A stretch of DNA of 64,000 bases, taken from Candidatus Nanohalarchaeota archaeon. Its GTDB lineage: Archaea > Nanohalarchaeota > Nanosalinia > Nanosalinales > JAFCCC01. The position numbers and the translations under genes are program-made. Below are positions 31,396-40,062 of this stretch, one piece after another; within the stretch, counting starts at the first letter, position 1; each line of letters begins with the position of its first letter. The stretch covers positions 1 to 64,000 of the forward strand of contig JAFCCC010000003.1 of NCBI GenBank assembly GCA_017610385.1, given 5' to 3'. The notes beneath the pieces are model-generated. The model was not told where the DNA came from and did not search any database. It saw nothing but the letters and a program-made list of their open reading frames with translations.

Positions 31396-32862
31396 ATGAA
31401 AAAAACTGTAAAAGAATTCAAAATTAGCAAAGAGAAAAATTTTAATGATTGGTTTAATTCAGTTGTTAAACGATCAGATTTAGTAGATCAAGATTATGGT
31501 GCAAAAGGCTTCGTAGTTAAAAAACCAATGACCATGATGATTGTTGAGACGATTAGGAATATGTATGAAGCAGAATACAAAAATACAGGACATTTGCCAG
31601 TTCATTTTCCTACAGTGGTTCCTGAAAAGAATTTTGAAAAAGAGAAAGACCATGTAGAAGGATTTGCTCCAAATGTATTTTGGGTTACAGAAGCTGGTGC
31701 AGAAGGTAAAAAATTAGAGGAACGATTAGCTTTGAAACCAACTGGTGAAACTGCTATTTATCCATCTTATTCAAAATGGGTTCGTTCTTATCGAGATTTA
31801 CCTATTAAATACTATCAATTTGGTACTGTTTTTAGATATGAAACAAAGGCGACTAAGCCATATATGCGAGAACGTGAATTTCTTTGGTTTGAGTCTCACA
31901 ACGTTTATGAAACCAAAAAAGAAATGAAAGCTCAAATTAAAGAGGATCTTAAAATTACAGAAAAGATTGTTCATCAAAAGTTAGGTGTGCCGTTTTTGTA
32001 TGTTAAAAGACCACAATGGGATAAATTTCCTGGCGCAGATAACACGTATGTTGCTGATGTTCCTTTAGTTAATGGGCACGTTGTACAAATTGCTTCTACT
32101 CATGAATTAGGACAAGGATTTGCCAAAGCTTTTGATATAAAATTTACAGATAAAAACGAGAAAGTTAAATACGCTTGGCAAACATGTTATGGTCCTGGAA
32201 TTGCTCGGATGGTGGCTTCCTTAGTTTGTGTTCATGGAGATGATAAGGGGTTAGTTTTACCTTTTGAGGTGGCTGCCACACAAATTGTTATAATTCCTAT
32301 TTTGTTCGGAAAAAATAATGAAAAAGTTTTGAAGAAAGGTATAGAATTAAAGAAAAAATTAAAGAAATTTAGAACAGTTTTTGATAATTCTGATGCATCT
32401 CCAGGAGAAAAATACAATGAATGGGAATTAAAAGGAGTTCCAATTAGAATTGAGATTGGTCCAAGAGAGGTTGAAAACAAAGAATTAACATTAGTTCGCA
32501 GGGATACAAAAGAAAAAATTAAAATTAAAGAAAAAGATCTTCTGATTGAAATTAATAAATTAAAAAAAGATATTTTACAAAATATTAAAAAGACCGCAGA
32601 AAAATTGATGGAATCCAAGATTGTAACTGCGGAAAATTACAAAGATATTGTTAAAAAACTCAAAGAAGGTAAAATTGTCAAAGCACCATTTTGTTCAACT
32701 GATTTCGAAGGAGAAGATTGTGCAGACAAAATTAAAGAAGATAGTTCCGCGTTAGTTCGAGGAACCGCATTAAACGTAAAAGACAAATTAAATAAAAATT
32801 CTAAGTGTATTGTTTGCGGTAGGCCAGCAAAGGAATTGGTTTATATTGCAAAGGATTACTAG
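31396..32862 (+). CDS. proS: Prolyl-tRNA synthetase (archaeal/eukaryotic type)
   Basis: Charges tRNA-Pro. The 488-residue class II synthetase has motif 2 FRYETKATKPYMREREFLW near 145-163, the substrate loop near HELGQGFAKAF, motif 3 CYGPGIARMVASLV near 263-276, an anticodon-binding domain (about 290-390) and a C-terminal zinc-type domain with FCSTDFEGEDC and CIVCGRPAKE. This form lacks the bacterial editing insertion. I favour the ATG at 31396 (MKKTVKEF) over 31387. Confidence 0.96.
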   Translation: MKKTVKEFKISKEKNFNDWFNSVVKRSDLVDQDYGAKGFVVKKPMTMMIVETIRNMYEAEYKNTGHLPVHFPTVVPEKNFEKEKDHVEGFAPNVFWVTEAGAEGKKLEERLALKPTGETAIYPSYSKWVRSYRDLPIKYYQFGTVFRYETKATKPYMREREFLWFESHNVYETKKEMKAQIKEDLKITEKIVHQKLGVPFLYVKRPQWDKFPGADNTYVADVPLVNGHVVQIASTHELGQGFAKAFDIKFTDKNEKVKYAWQTCYGPGIARMVASLVCVHGDDKGLVLPFEVAATQIVIIPILFGKNNEKVLKKGIELKKKLKKFRTVFDNSDASPGEKYNEWELKGVPIRIEIGPREVENKELTLVRRDTKEKIKIKEKDLLIEINKLKKDILQNIKKTAEKLMESKIVTAENYKDIVKKLKEGKIVKAPFCSTDFEGEDCADKIKEDSSALVRGTALNVKDKLNKNSKCIVCGRPAKELVYIAKDY

Positions 32863-33043
32863 GGTACTTCTAATTTATTTAGAAATAGCCCTATAAAATC
32901 TAAGATAAATTTTATTTAAACATAAGAATTATTTTTTAAAACTGTAAATCTGTTTAATAAAGAAAAAGATCATATTAAAAAAACACGATTGAAACTAACT
33001 ACTAACTCTCTATTTTAAAAGAATAATCTATTAAATAAGATAT

Positions 33044-33580
33044 ATGAAAAACGCAATAAATGTTTCAGAAGGAATAATGACAGAAAATTACAAACGTTTT
33101 GCATCAATAATATTTATTATAATTACCTTTATTTTTTTAGTGACCTTTGTCTCCTTTTATATAAAAGAATATTCTCCGGGTTTTTGCTATTGTGGCCTAC
33201 CTTTGTGGGTTATTGTACTTGTTATTTCTTCCTCAGGACTTTTTATCGGAGGATTTGTTTACTATCTATTCAATAAAGATCACATCAAAGAAAAAAATAA
33301 GATCGTAAAAGGAATAAAAAAGACATTATGTTTTCTAGAAAGAGAGGAAAAAAACATTATTACAGCCCTAATTGAGCATTCTGGAGAAATAACCCAAAAA
33401 AATCTTTCTGATCAAACTGGTTTTAATAAAGTGAAAATATCACGAGTGATCAACAAACTTGAGGTTAAGGGATTAATCAAAAAAATGAAATACGGAATGA
33501 CTAATAAGATTGTTTTAAATGAAGACTTGAAAAATTTATTTGAGAAAGTGACTGTTTCAAAATCTGAAACCAATGTTTAA
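33044..33580 (+). CDS. Membrane-anchored winged-helix regulator
   Basis: A 178-residue protein. Two hydrophobic segments (about 19-43 and 56-81) flank a short loop containing CYCG. A basic linker leads to a C-terminal winged helix with EKNIITALIEHSGEITQ, then SDQTGFNKVKISRVINKLE as recognition helix, a MarR/ArsR-type layout. Such architecture suggests sensing at the membrane and direct DNA control. It overlaps the thioredoxin-like ORF region and leads a thiol-disulfide operon. Confidence 0.75.
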   Translation: MKNAINVSEGIMTENYKRFASIIFIIITFIFLVTFVSFYIKEYSPGFCYCGLPLWVIVLVISSSGLFIGGFVYYLFNKDHIKEKNKIVKGIKKTLCFLEREEKNIITALIEHSGEITQKNLSDQTGFNKVKISRVINKLEVKGLIKKMKYGMTNKIVLNEDLKNLFEKVTVSKSETNV

Positions 33581-33662
33581 AAGGAGTTTCATACAAAAAA
33601 CAAGTATGAAATTTAAACAAAATCAAAATAGAAGTTCGTATAAGAGAACAAGGTGTCAGTAT

Positions 33663-34214
33663 ATGAAAATAGTATTCTTGAGTGCAGTATTATTATTAGC
33701 AATTATTTCATTTACTTTGCCAAAAGTTTCTGCATTGGAAAATGAAAGCAAAGTAATATTGTATCTTTTTTGGGGAAACGGATGCCCTCACTGCGCGCAG
33801 ATGGATCGTTTTTTGAATGGCCTAGAAGAAAAATACCCCGTATTTGAGGTTAAAAAATTTGAAGTCTATTCTAACCAGACAAACAGGGAATTATTTGAGA
33901 GCATTGCTAAAGCACATCATTCAAAAATTCAAGGAGTTCCAACCGCGTTTATTGATAAAAAAATTTTTGTAGGATATAGTAATGAGATCGGAATTGAATT
34001 AGAAAATAGAGTTATAGACTGTATAAAAAATGGTTGTGTTTCTCCACAAGAGATTTCAAATGACAATGAAAGTGCGAGTGGAAATATAAGTAGTTTTTCT
34101 TCGTATGAAAATACAAAATCTGGGTTAACTATCTTTATTGTTATGGTCGTTTTATTTGTAAGTTTAATAGTGTCACTAGGTTTCTTAAAAAAAATAAGGG
34201 GCATTAAAAAATGA
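33663..34214 (+). CDS. Membrane-anchored thioredoxin-like protein
   Basis: A 183-residue exported thioredoxin-fold protein. Residues 1-24 form a signal peptide or anchor (MKIVFLSAVLLLAIISFTLP). The active site WGNGCPHCAQMDRFL with CPHC is near 38-52, the cis-Pro loop IQGVPTAFID near 90, and a TM helix lies near 157-178. It would exchange disulfides outside the cell. I chose the ATG at 33663 rather than 33573, which would add 30 basic residues before the signal. The TGA overlaps the ATG of the CcdA-like gene (ATGA). Confidence 0.85.
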   Translation: MKIVFLSAVLLLAIISFTLPKVSALENESKVILYLFWGNGCPHCAQMDRFLNGLEEKYPVFEVKKFEVYSNQTNRELFESIAKAHHSKIQGVPTAFIDKKIFVGYSNEIGIELENRVIDCIKNGCVSPQEISNDNESASGNISSFSSYENTKSGLTIFIVMVVLFVSLIVSLGFLKKIRGIKK

Positions 34215-34912
34215 TCGTAGGTGGTCTTACCTGGACAACGCTTATAGGCGCAGCAGCAGTTGATTCAATTAATCCTTGTACTTTAGCTATTTTATTGATG
34301 TTATTGACAACTCTAATACTGGCTGAAAATAAGAATAAAATTTTAGGAGTTGGAATTGTATTTTCATTAGCGATATATATTTCTTATTTTCTTATGGGTT
34401 TAGGACTTTATTCTGCTGTTCAAATGGCAGGAAATTTACACATATTTTATTATTTTGTAATTGGAATCGCCATACTTGTTGGCTTGCTAAGTATCAAAGA
34501 TTATTTCAATTATCAACCAGGAGTTTTGGCTGTAGAAATTCCTATGAAGTGGAGATCAACATTAAAAAGCTTAATCGGACGAGTTACGTCTATTCCGGGA
34601 GCGGCAGTAATTGGATTTTTTTGTTCTTTATTTTTAATCCCTTGTTCTTCTGGCCCATATCTCGTAATCCTTGGATTATTAGCAAAAACATCAACAAGAC
34701 TTGTAGCTATGCCTTTATTATTATTTTATAATTTTATTTTTATTTTGCCTATGCTTATAATGACGTTGTTAGTTTATTTTGGAACGACTAGTGTTGAACA
34801 AATCTCTGCATGGAGAGAAAAATACATAAAACTAATTCACTTAGTATCTGGTGTTATAATGCTTGCATTAGCAAGTCTTCTAGTTTATGCTATATGTGCA
34901 GGATGGGTTTAG
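34211..34912 (+). CDS. CcdA/DsbD-like transmembrane electron transporter
   Basis: A 233-residue protein with six TM helices. SINPCTLAILLMLLTTL near 18-34 and FLIPCSSGPYLVILGLL near 144-160 hold the two Cys residues that carry electrons across the membrane in CcdA/DsbD proteins. It overlaps the thioredoxin-like gene by 4 nt, so the two are coupled: CcdA would reduce the outer CPHC thioredoxin. Confidence 0.9.
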   Translation: MIVGGLTWTTLIGAAAVDSINPCTLAILLMLLTTLILAENKNKILGVGIVFSLAIYISYFLMGLGLYSAVQMAGNLHIFYYFVIGIAILVGLLSIKDYFNYQPGVLAVEIPMKWRSTLKSLIGRVTSIPGAAVIGFFCSLFLIPCSSGPYLVILGLLAKTSTRLVAMPLLLFYNFIFILPMLIMTLLVYFGTTSVEQISAWREKYIKLIHLVSGVIMLALASLLVYAICAGWV

Positions 34913-35015
34913 TGGCATATGGTTAAAACAATTTATAAAATAAAAATGATTGCCATTTGGATTTAACAGGATTGCTTGTAATTTATTTGTGGCTTATTGT
35001 AGGCTTAACGCAATC

Positions 35016-35048
35016 GCTTTGTATCATATTCTTAATAAGGTACAAAGC
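35016..35048. promoter_or_regulatory. Inverted repeat upstream of psmB
   Basis: GCTTTGTA (35016-35023) and TACAAAGC (35041-35048) form an 8-bp hairpin with a 17-nt loop, about 20 nt before a TATA-like TTTTTATATATG (35065-35076). It could end the CcdA transcript or act as an operator for psmB. The flanking CGCAATC appears on both sides in direct orientation. Confidence 0.4.
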
Positions 35049-35128
35049 CGCAATCAGAGAAATCTTTTTATATATGCTACTGTAAGAAATATGTATAGAT
35101 TCTATAGATCCTTTCTGAGGTTTTATAA

Positions 35129-35752
35129 ATGGAAAAAGATATGAAAAAATTTAATACAGGAACGACAACTATAGGGCTTGTCGGAAAAAATGCAGTTGTT
35201 TTGGCTGCAGATAAGCAAGCGACTATGGGATACTTGAAAGCGTCAAAAAACGCTCAAAAAATATTTCAACTAGACGAGCATATTGGACTTACTATTGCAG
35301 GTTCTGTTGGAGATGCTCAACGTTTAATTCGATGGGTTAAATCTGAATTAAAATTACGAAAGTTAGAAGTTGGAGAAATGAGTGTTAAAGGCGTTTCAAC
35401 ATTGTTAGCCAATGTATTGCAATCAAATAAATTTACACCCTTTTTTAATCAGTTTATAACCGCGGGAGTAGATAAAAACGGACCAGTTTTATATGATTTA
35501 GATATGGCTGGGGGATTAATAGAGCACAGAAAATTTGTTTCAACTGGGTCTGGTTCTGTAATTGCATATGGTGTTTTAGAAGATGCATTTAGAGAAAACA
35601 TGAAAAATGAAGATTTAATATCTTTAGCAATTAGGTCCGTTAAAGCAGCTAGTCAAAGAGATGTGAATTCTGGTGAAGGTTTCAATATTTCCTTGATTAC
35701 TAAAACCGGTTATAAAGCATTATCTCCCAAAGAAATTGGAACTTATTTGTAA
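35129..35752 (+). CDS. psmB: Proteasome beta subunit
   Basis: Catalytic subunit of the 20S proteasome. A short propeptide (MEKDMKKFNTG) is followed by the catalytic Thr in TTTIGLVGKNAVVLAADK. The Lys of the active site is in this AADKQAT segment and Asp/Ser residues occur in GSGSVIAYGVLE near 142. At 207 residues it matches archaeal psmB. The ATG at 35141 could also be the start, giving a very short propeptide. No alpha subunit is in the window. Confidence 0.93.
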   Translation: MEKDMKKFNTGTTTIGLVGKNAVVLAADKQATMGYLKASKNAQKIFQLDEHIGLTIAGSVGDAQRLIRWVKSELKLRKLEVGEMSVKGVSTLLANVLQSNKFTPFFNQFITAGVDKNGPVLYDLDMAGGLIEHRKFVSTGSGSVIAYGVLEDAFRENMKNEDLISLAIRSVKAASQRDVNSGEGFNISLITKTGYKALSPKEIGTYL

Positions 35753-35786
35753 CTTAATTGTAAATTGAATTCTTAAAAGGACAAAA

Positions 35787-37649
35787 ATGAAAGAACTTGA
35801 AGACTTAAAGAAGGAGTTACCTGCTGACGCAATGCTTGTTGAGGCATGTTATGAAGGATGTAATGTTGTTTTTTACACTAAAAATAAGAACTTCTTTATA
35901 AAAAACGAACAAGTTGTAAGGCAATTAGTTTCAAAGCTAAGAAAACGTGTTGAAATTAGACCTGCTTCTACAATAACCACGGAACCAGACAAAGCCAAGA
36001 TAAAAATTAAGAAAATTATTCCTACGGATGCGGGATTATCTGAATTAATTTTTCAACCAGAATTCGGTAAAGTTATTCTTAGAGCGAAAAAGCCTGGTTT
36101 AGTTATTGGTAGAAATGGCGAAACACTAGATAAAATTAAAAAAGAAACCTATTGGTTGCCTGTTGTTGAAAGAGTTCCCGCAATTGATTCTAAAATTGTG
36201 GATAAAGCAAGAGAATTAACTGTAGGAAATCCCTCCTTCAGAAAAAAGTTTTTGAATTCTGTAGGCAAGAAAATCAGATTAACTAAAAGCGTCGGAAACG
36301 AATGGGTAAGAATAACTGCGTTGGGGGGTTATAGAGAAGTAGGTAGATCTTGTACTTTGTTACAAACAAAAGGAAGCAAAGTCATGTTAGATTGCGGAAC
36401 AGGATATGGTTCTAAAACATCTTATCCTTATTTGGATGCCCCTGAATTTAATTTACAAGATTTAGATGCAGTCATTATTTCTCACGCGCATTCAGATCAC
36501 TGCATTTTTTTACCATATTTGTATGAATACGGGTATACTGGTCCAGTGTATTGTACAGAACCAACAAGAGATTTAATGATTTTAATGCAATTAGATTTTT
36601 TAGATGTTATTAAACGTGACGGCAGAAAAGCGCCATATTCTAGCCAAGCAATAAAAAAATCAATAGAACATTGTATTCCTTTAGGTTACGGAGAAGTTTC
36701 AGATATTACCGATGATATGCGTTTGACTTTGAATAATGCGGGACATATTCTAGGTTCAGCTTCTGCTCATTTGCATATTGGAGAAGGATTGCATAATATA
36801 GTATATACCGGAGATATTAAATTCGGCAAATCTGAGTTATTAGACTCTGCAGATCCTAATTTTAATAGAGTTGAAACATTAATTTTGGATAGTACTTATG
36901 GAGCACAAAGAAATCCGATGCCACCAAAAAAGGAGTCTAATGCAGGATTTATTAAGTCTGTAAAAGATACCTTAGATAAAAAAGGAAAAGTAATTGTTCC
37001 TGCTTTTTCTATTGGAAGATCTCAAGAAGCAATGTTAGTTTTGTATGATCACTTGGAACAATTCAATGTTCCTGTTTATTTAGATGGTATGATATGGGAT
37101 GCAACTGCATTACATACTGCATATCCTGAATACTTATCCAAGTCTTTACAAAAAAGGATTTTTCATCAAGGAGAAAATCCGTTTTTATCTGAACATTTTA
37201 AAAGAGTCGGTAGTAGTACCGAAAGAGAAAATGTAATTAATGGTGAGTCTTGTATTGTGATTACTACGTCTGGTATGTTGTCTGGTGGACCAGTTTTATC
37301 TTATTTAGAAAGATTAGGCGAAGATTCTAAAAATAAATTAATATTTACAGGATATCAGGCTTCAGGAACTCTTGGGAGAAAAATCCAGAGAGGGTGGAAA
37401 GAAATTCCAATCAATGGTAACAAAACAGTTCGGTTGAATCTAGAAATCGGAGCAGTTGAAGGATTTGGAGGACATAGTGATAGAGCTCAAACTATAAATT
37501 ATGTTGGAAAATTAGGTAGCAGACCAAAGAAAATCATTTGTCAACATGGCGATGATGCAGCAACCTTTAATTTAGCTTCCACGTTACACAAAATTTATAA
37601 CGTAGACACGTGTGCACCACAGAATCTAGAAACAGTGAGATTAGTCTAA
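35787..37649 (+). CDS. fttA: KH/MBL/beta-CASP ribonuclease FttA (aCPSF1)
   Basis: The archaeal factor that cuts transcripts and ends transcription. Two N-terminal KH domains (to about 145; GLVIGRNGETLDKIKKETY), then an MBL core with IISHAHSDHCIFLPYLYEYG near 231, NNAGHILGSASAHL near 318, YTGDIKFG near 345 and the beta-CASP insert with VPAFSIGRSQEAM near 407, ending with GGHSDRAQTI near 565. At 620 residues it is full length. It follows psmB by 34 nt. Confidence 0.96.
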   Translation: MKELEDLKKELPADAMLVEACYEGCNVVFYTKNKNFFIKNEQVVRQLVSKLRKRVEIRPASTITTEPDKAKIKIKKIIPTDAGLSELIFQPEFGKVILRAKKPGLVIGRNGETLDKIKKETYWLPVVERVPAIDSKIVDKARELTVGNPSFRKKFLNSVGKKIRLTKSVGNEWVRITALGGYREVGRSCTLLQTKGSKVMLDCGTGYGSKTSYPYLDAPEFNLQDLDAVIISHAHSDHCIFLPYLYEYGYTGPVYCTEPTRDLMILMQLDFLDVIKRDGRKAPYSSQAIKKSIEHCIPLGYGEVSDITDDMRLTLNNAGHILGSASAHLHIGEGLHNIVYTGDIKFGKSELLDSADPNFNRVETLILDSTYGAQRNPMPPKKESNAGFIKSVKDTLDKKGKVIVPAFSIGRSQEAMLVLYDHLEQFNVPVYLDGMIWDATALHTAYPEYLSKSLQKRIFHQGENPFLSEHFKRVGSSTERENVINGESCIVITTSGMLSGGPVLSYLERLGEDSKNKLIFTGYQASGTLGRKIQRGWKEIPINGNKTVRLNLEIGAVEGFGGHSDRAQTINYVGKLGSRPKKIICQHGDDAATFNLASTLHKIYNVDTCAPQNLETVRLV

Positions 37650-37697
37650 TTCTTTTAGAAAGAAACGCTAGAATACAAAAAATAATTTAGGGTAAAA

Positions 37698-38045
37698 TCA
37701 CCTATGAACTCTGGCAAAAGATGGGCATGCAACAATCCAATCTTCGTCAACACCCGCAATATCTCCATTCAGTGCAGAAACAGTCTTCTTTAATCTATCA
37801 ATTGCTCTTTTTAAATCAGTCATATCCTTGTCTTTTAATGGTTTGATCTTAATCCAAACGATATTATTCTCTCTTAACATATTTTGAACACGTTCGACAT
37901 CACCAAATTCATTTAAAGTAGCAACTCGGATTTTAACAGTCTTTTCTCCACTATCTGTTACTGCATCTAATTCCACATATTCTTCTTCATTAGAATCATA
38001 TTCCCTAGAAGCTTTTGAGGTGCCAGTTAACCATTTTAAACCCAT
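37698..38045 (-). CDS. sepF: Archaeal SepF (FtsZ membrane anchor)
   Basis: A 115-residue protein whose core YVELDAVTDSGEKTVKIRVA, LRENNIVWIKIKPL and DMTDLKRAIDRLKK followed by LNGDIAGVDEDWIVACP matches archaeal SepF, which binds FtsZ and the membrane at the division site. The N-terminal MGLKWLTG could form the short amphipathic membrane anchor. It ends the leftward gene group starting at rrp4; ftsZ itself is at 51.9 kb. Confidence 0.88.
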   Translation of the reverse strand: MGLKWLTGTSKASREYDSNEEEYVELDAVTDSGEKTVKIRVATLNEFGDVERVQNMLRENNIVWIKIKPLKDKDMTDLKRAIDRLKKTVSALNGDIAGVDEDWIVACPSFARVHR

Positions 38046-38101
38046 CGAAAATCACTAATAATCTAATTATTTCGAACATATTTAATATTATTGTTTAGTT
38101 A

Positions 38102-38341
38102 CTATACCGTCTCTAATAAAGACGCTATACTCCAAATTTCTGTTCTAGAATATTGTGTTAAATTTGGATCATTACTAGCATCATCTAAAATAGAAATAAC
38201 AGTATTTACTCTGACTGAAACTTCCTCTGTTTCATCCTTTAATGAGATTAAGGCTTCTTTCATCATTTTCTTTACGTTGCTTGGAACTGCTCGGTCTTCG
38301 CAAAGTAAATCCAATTTTTCAGTAATGATTTGTACAGTCAT
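38102..38341 (-). CDS. UPF0147 family protein
   Basis: A 79-residue helical protein. The line LLCEDRAVPSNVKKMMKEA and EEVSVRVNTVISILDDASND, then TRTEIW-like YSRTEIWSIASLLE, match the UPF0147 family, widespread in archaea, of unknown function. It often lies next to prefoldin beta and Pcc1, as it does here (21 nt after pfdB). Confidence 0.85.
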   Translation of the reverse strand: MTVQIITEKLDLLCEDRAVPSNVKKMMKEALISLKDETEEVSVRVNTVISILDDASNDPNLTQYSRTEIWSIASLLETV

Positions 38342-38362
38342 TTTAATTTTCCTCAGTTCTAC

Positions 38363-38656
38363 TTAGCTATCGTTTTTTAATTTATCTTGCAATTGTTTTT
38401 CTCTTAATTCAAGTGATTTGATTTTAGAATCAAAATCTTCTACTTGATCTTTTAGTTCTTTAGATATTTCTATATAATTCTTTTTAATTATTAACATTCC
38501 TATTGCTTTGTAGATTTCATCTTTTTCTTTTATAGAATTTAAAGATTCCTCTAATTCTGCTTTTTGGACTTTCAAATTTTCTTTTTGTAATAGAATGTTT
38601 TGTACTTGTTGATTTAATAGCTGAATATGCATTGTTTTTTGTTCGTCATTTTTCAT
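38363..38656 (-). CDS. pfdB: Prefoldin beta subunit
   Basis: A 97-residue coiled-coil protein: two long helices (about 5-45 and 62-95) joined by the beta-hairpin segment DEIYKAIGMLIIKKNYIEIS, the hallmark of prefoldin beta. Prefoldin hands unfolded proteins to the thermosome. I set the start at ATG 38656, directly after the pcc1 stop codon; the alternative start at 38665 is TTG and would overlap pcc1. Confidence 0.88.
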   Translation of the reverse strand: MKNDEQKTMHIQLLNQQVQNILLQKENLKVQKAELEESLNSIKEKDEIYKAIGMLIIKKNYIEISKELKDQVEDFDSKIKSLELREKQLQDKLKNDS

Positions 38657-38657
38657 T

Positions 38658-38867
38658 TTAATCAAATTCCATAATTTTTGAGCTCATTTTTGCTAATCTA
38701 ATTGCCGTGTTAACATATGCCCGTAACAAGGAAAGAGTTTCACTTTTAGTTTCTATTATAATTTTATTTTTTTTAACTGTGATTCTATGTGATTCTAAAC
38801 TTGGTTGAATTGCCTTTGCAATTTGCCCAGCATTTTTCACATCTAATTCTATTTTAGCAATATGCAT
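38658..38867 (-). CDS. pcc1: KEOPS complex subunit Pcc1
   Basis: A 69-residue protein, the dimerisation subunit of the KEOPS complex that makes t6A37 in ANN-decoding tRNAs. MHIAKIELDVKNAGQIAKAI, LESHRITVKKNKIIIETKSE and the C-terminal helix LRAYVNTAIRLAKMSSKI fit the Pcc1 fold and length. It lies 2 nt after rpoP and 1 nt before pfdB in the superoperon. Confidence 0.88.
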   Translation of the reverse strand: MHIAKIELDVKNAGQIAKAIQPSLESHRITVKKNKIIIETKSETLSLLRAYVNTAIRLAKMSSKIMEFD

Positions 38868-38869
38868 AA

Positions 38870-39010
38870 TTATCTTGCTTTAATTGTTTTAGCTATTTCA
38901 GGTCTTTTTTTAAGTAATATTCTTCCTGAACAGTTTGGGCAAATTATTCGATCCACCTTCGGATCAATTTCGATTTCTTTTTCACATTTCGCACAAATAT
39001 ATCCTGCCAT
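38870..39010 (-). CDS. rpoP: RNA polymerase subunit P (Rpb12-like)
   Basis: A 46-residue zinc-ribbon subunit found by translating the gap between L37Ae and pcc1: MAGYICAKCEKEIEIDPKVD, then IICPNCSGRILLKKRPE. CAKC and CPNC form the zinc site and the basic end is typical of archaeal RpoP. ATG at 39010, TAA at 38870-38872. It is too short for simple ORF cut-offs, but the order L37Ae-rpoP-pcc1 is a conserved archaeal arrangement. Confidence 0.95.
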   Translation of the reverse strand: MAGYICAKCEKEIEIDPKVDRIICPNCSGRILLKKRPEIAKTIKAR

Positions 39011-39011
39011 T

Positions 39012-39260
39012 TTATGCCTCCCTATGTAATCTAGCTAGTAATTTTTCTGAACCAGTATCCACCTGATATGCCCCGCCAATCATTTTGGCACCACAAGACT
39101 TACAAATCCAAATGCCTGCAGCATATCTTTTAAACGCCAACTTTCCGCATTTTGGACATTTCTTTTTTGAGTTCTGTAACTTACTTACCGTAATAACAGC
39201 ATCTCTAACTTTTTTCCCATACTTAGATCCAAACCGTCCAGCACCTTTCTTTTTTGCCAT
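39012..39260 (-). CDS. rpl37ae: Large-subunit ribosomal protein eL43 (L37Ae)
   Basis: An 82-residue zinc-ribbon ribosomal protein. From ATG 39260 it reads MAKKKGAGRFGSKYGKKVRD and has the C4 zinc site CPKCGKLAFKR and CKSCGAKM. An upstream start at 39275 would overlap rrp42 and add five non-conserved residues. One nt separates its stop codon from the rpoP start. Confidence 0.95.
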   Translation of the reverse strand: MAKKKGAGRFGSKYGKKVRDAVITVSKLQNSKKKCPKCGKLAFKRYAAGIWICKSCGAKMIGGAYQVDTGSEKLLARLHREA

Positions 39261-39264
39261 AATC

Positions 39265-40062
39265 TCACTTATCAATCTTTATGTTTTTAAGTTTTTTCCT
39301 TATTATCTTGCTCTGATCTGAACTTTTTTTCATTAAATCTAGAATTTCATCTTTCGTTATTGGCTCAGAACCACCCTTTTGCATTGCACAAATATTTCCG
39401 TTTTCTTTAAATGCAAAGGTTAATCTTGAGTCCACAAGTTCTTCTTCCTCTGCATTAGGATCAAAAACTATTTTTCCACTAATTTTTCTCGCAGTAATTG
39501 AAATTGGAACTTCATTTAACTCTAGTTTTCCAGAATACTTTTCGAAATCGATTTTTTCCGTTTTTAAATCATATGTTGGAATTTTAGTATTCATTAATGC
39601 TACAACAGCACCCAGTGCTGCGGCATCAAAGAGATTTCCGTCATAATCTAATATCTGAATATCTAAAAATACCAGCCAAACTGCTTCGCGTTCTTTAATA
39701 CATAGAGCTTTTGTATTAATCATTTTTGATTCTCTAATGCCTCTATCAACAACACGAGCTAATTCAATTGCTGCTTCTCTTGGTGGCCCAGATTCAAATT
39801 CTGGAGCCGCAATAGGAGATAACTCCGCACCAGTCATTAATACTCCTTCATCAGGACTGTCTTGATATGGTTTACCAACACCCATTTTTACCCCAACCAA
39901 AACCTTTGTTTTTCCTATTTTTACTAGTGCACAACCTTCTGGATTTTTGTTAATATAATTCGGAATAATTTCAATATCTCTAAATTCCTCTAATTTTCTG
40001 CCATCTAATCTTATTCCTTTTTGAATGGAATTGATAATAACACTTTTATTTATCTTCATCAT
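39265..40062 (-). CDS. rrp42: Exosome subunit Rrp42
   Basis: A 265-residue RNase PH-fold subunit, the non-catalytic partner of Rrp41 in the hexameric exosome ring. RLDGRKLEEFRDIEI near 18-32, GKTKVLVGVKMGVGKPY and REAVWLVFLDIQILDYDGNL are family features. Its ATG overlaps the rrp41 TGA (ATGA), so translation is coupled and the 1:1 ratio is favoured. Confidence 0.95.
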   Translation of the reverse strand: MMKINKSVIINSIQKGIRLDGRKLEEFRDIEIIPNYINKNPEGCALVKIGKTKVLVGVKMGVGKPYQDSPDEGVLMTGAELSPIAAPEFESGPPREAAIELARVVDRGIRESKMINTKALCIKEREAVWLVFLDIQILDYDGNLFDAAALGAVVALMNTKIPTYDLKTEKIDFEKYSGKLELNEVPISITARKISGKIVFDPNAEEEELVDSRLTFAFKENGNICAMQKGGSEPITKDEILDLMKKSSDQSKIIRKKLKNIKIDK

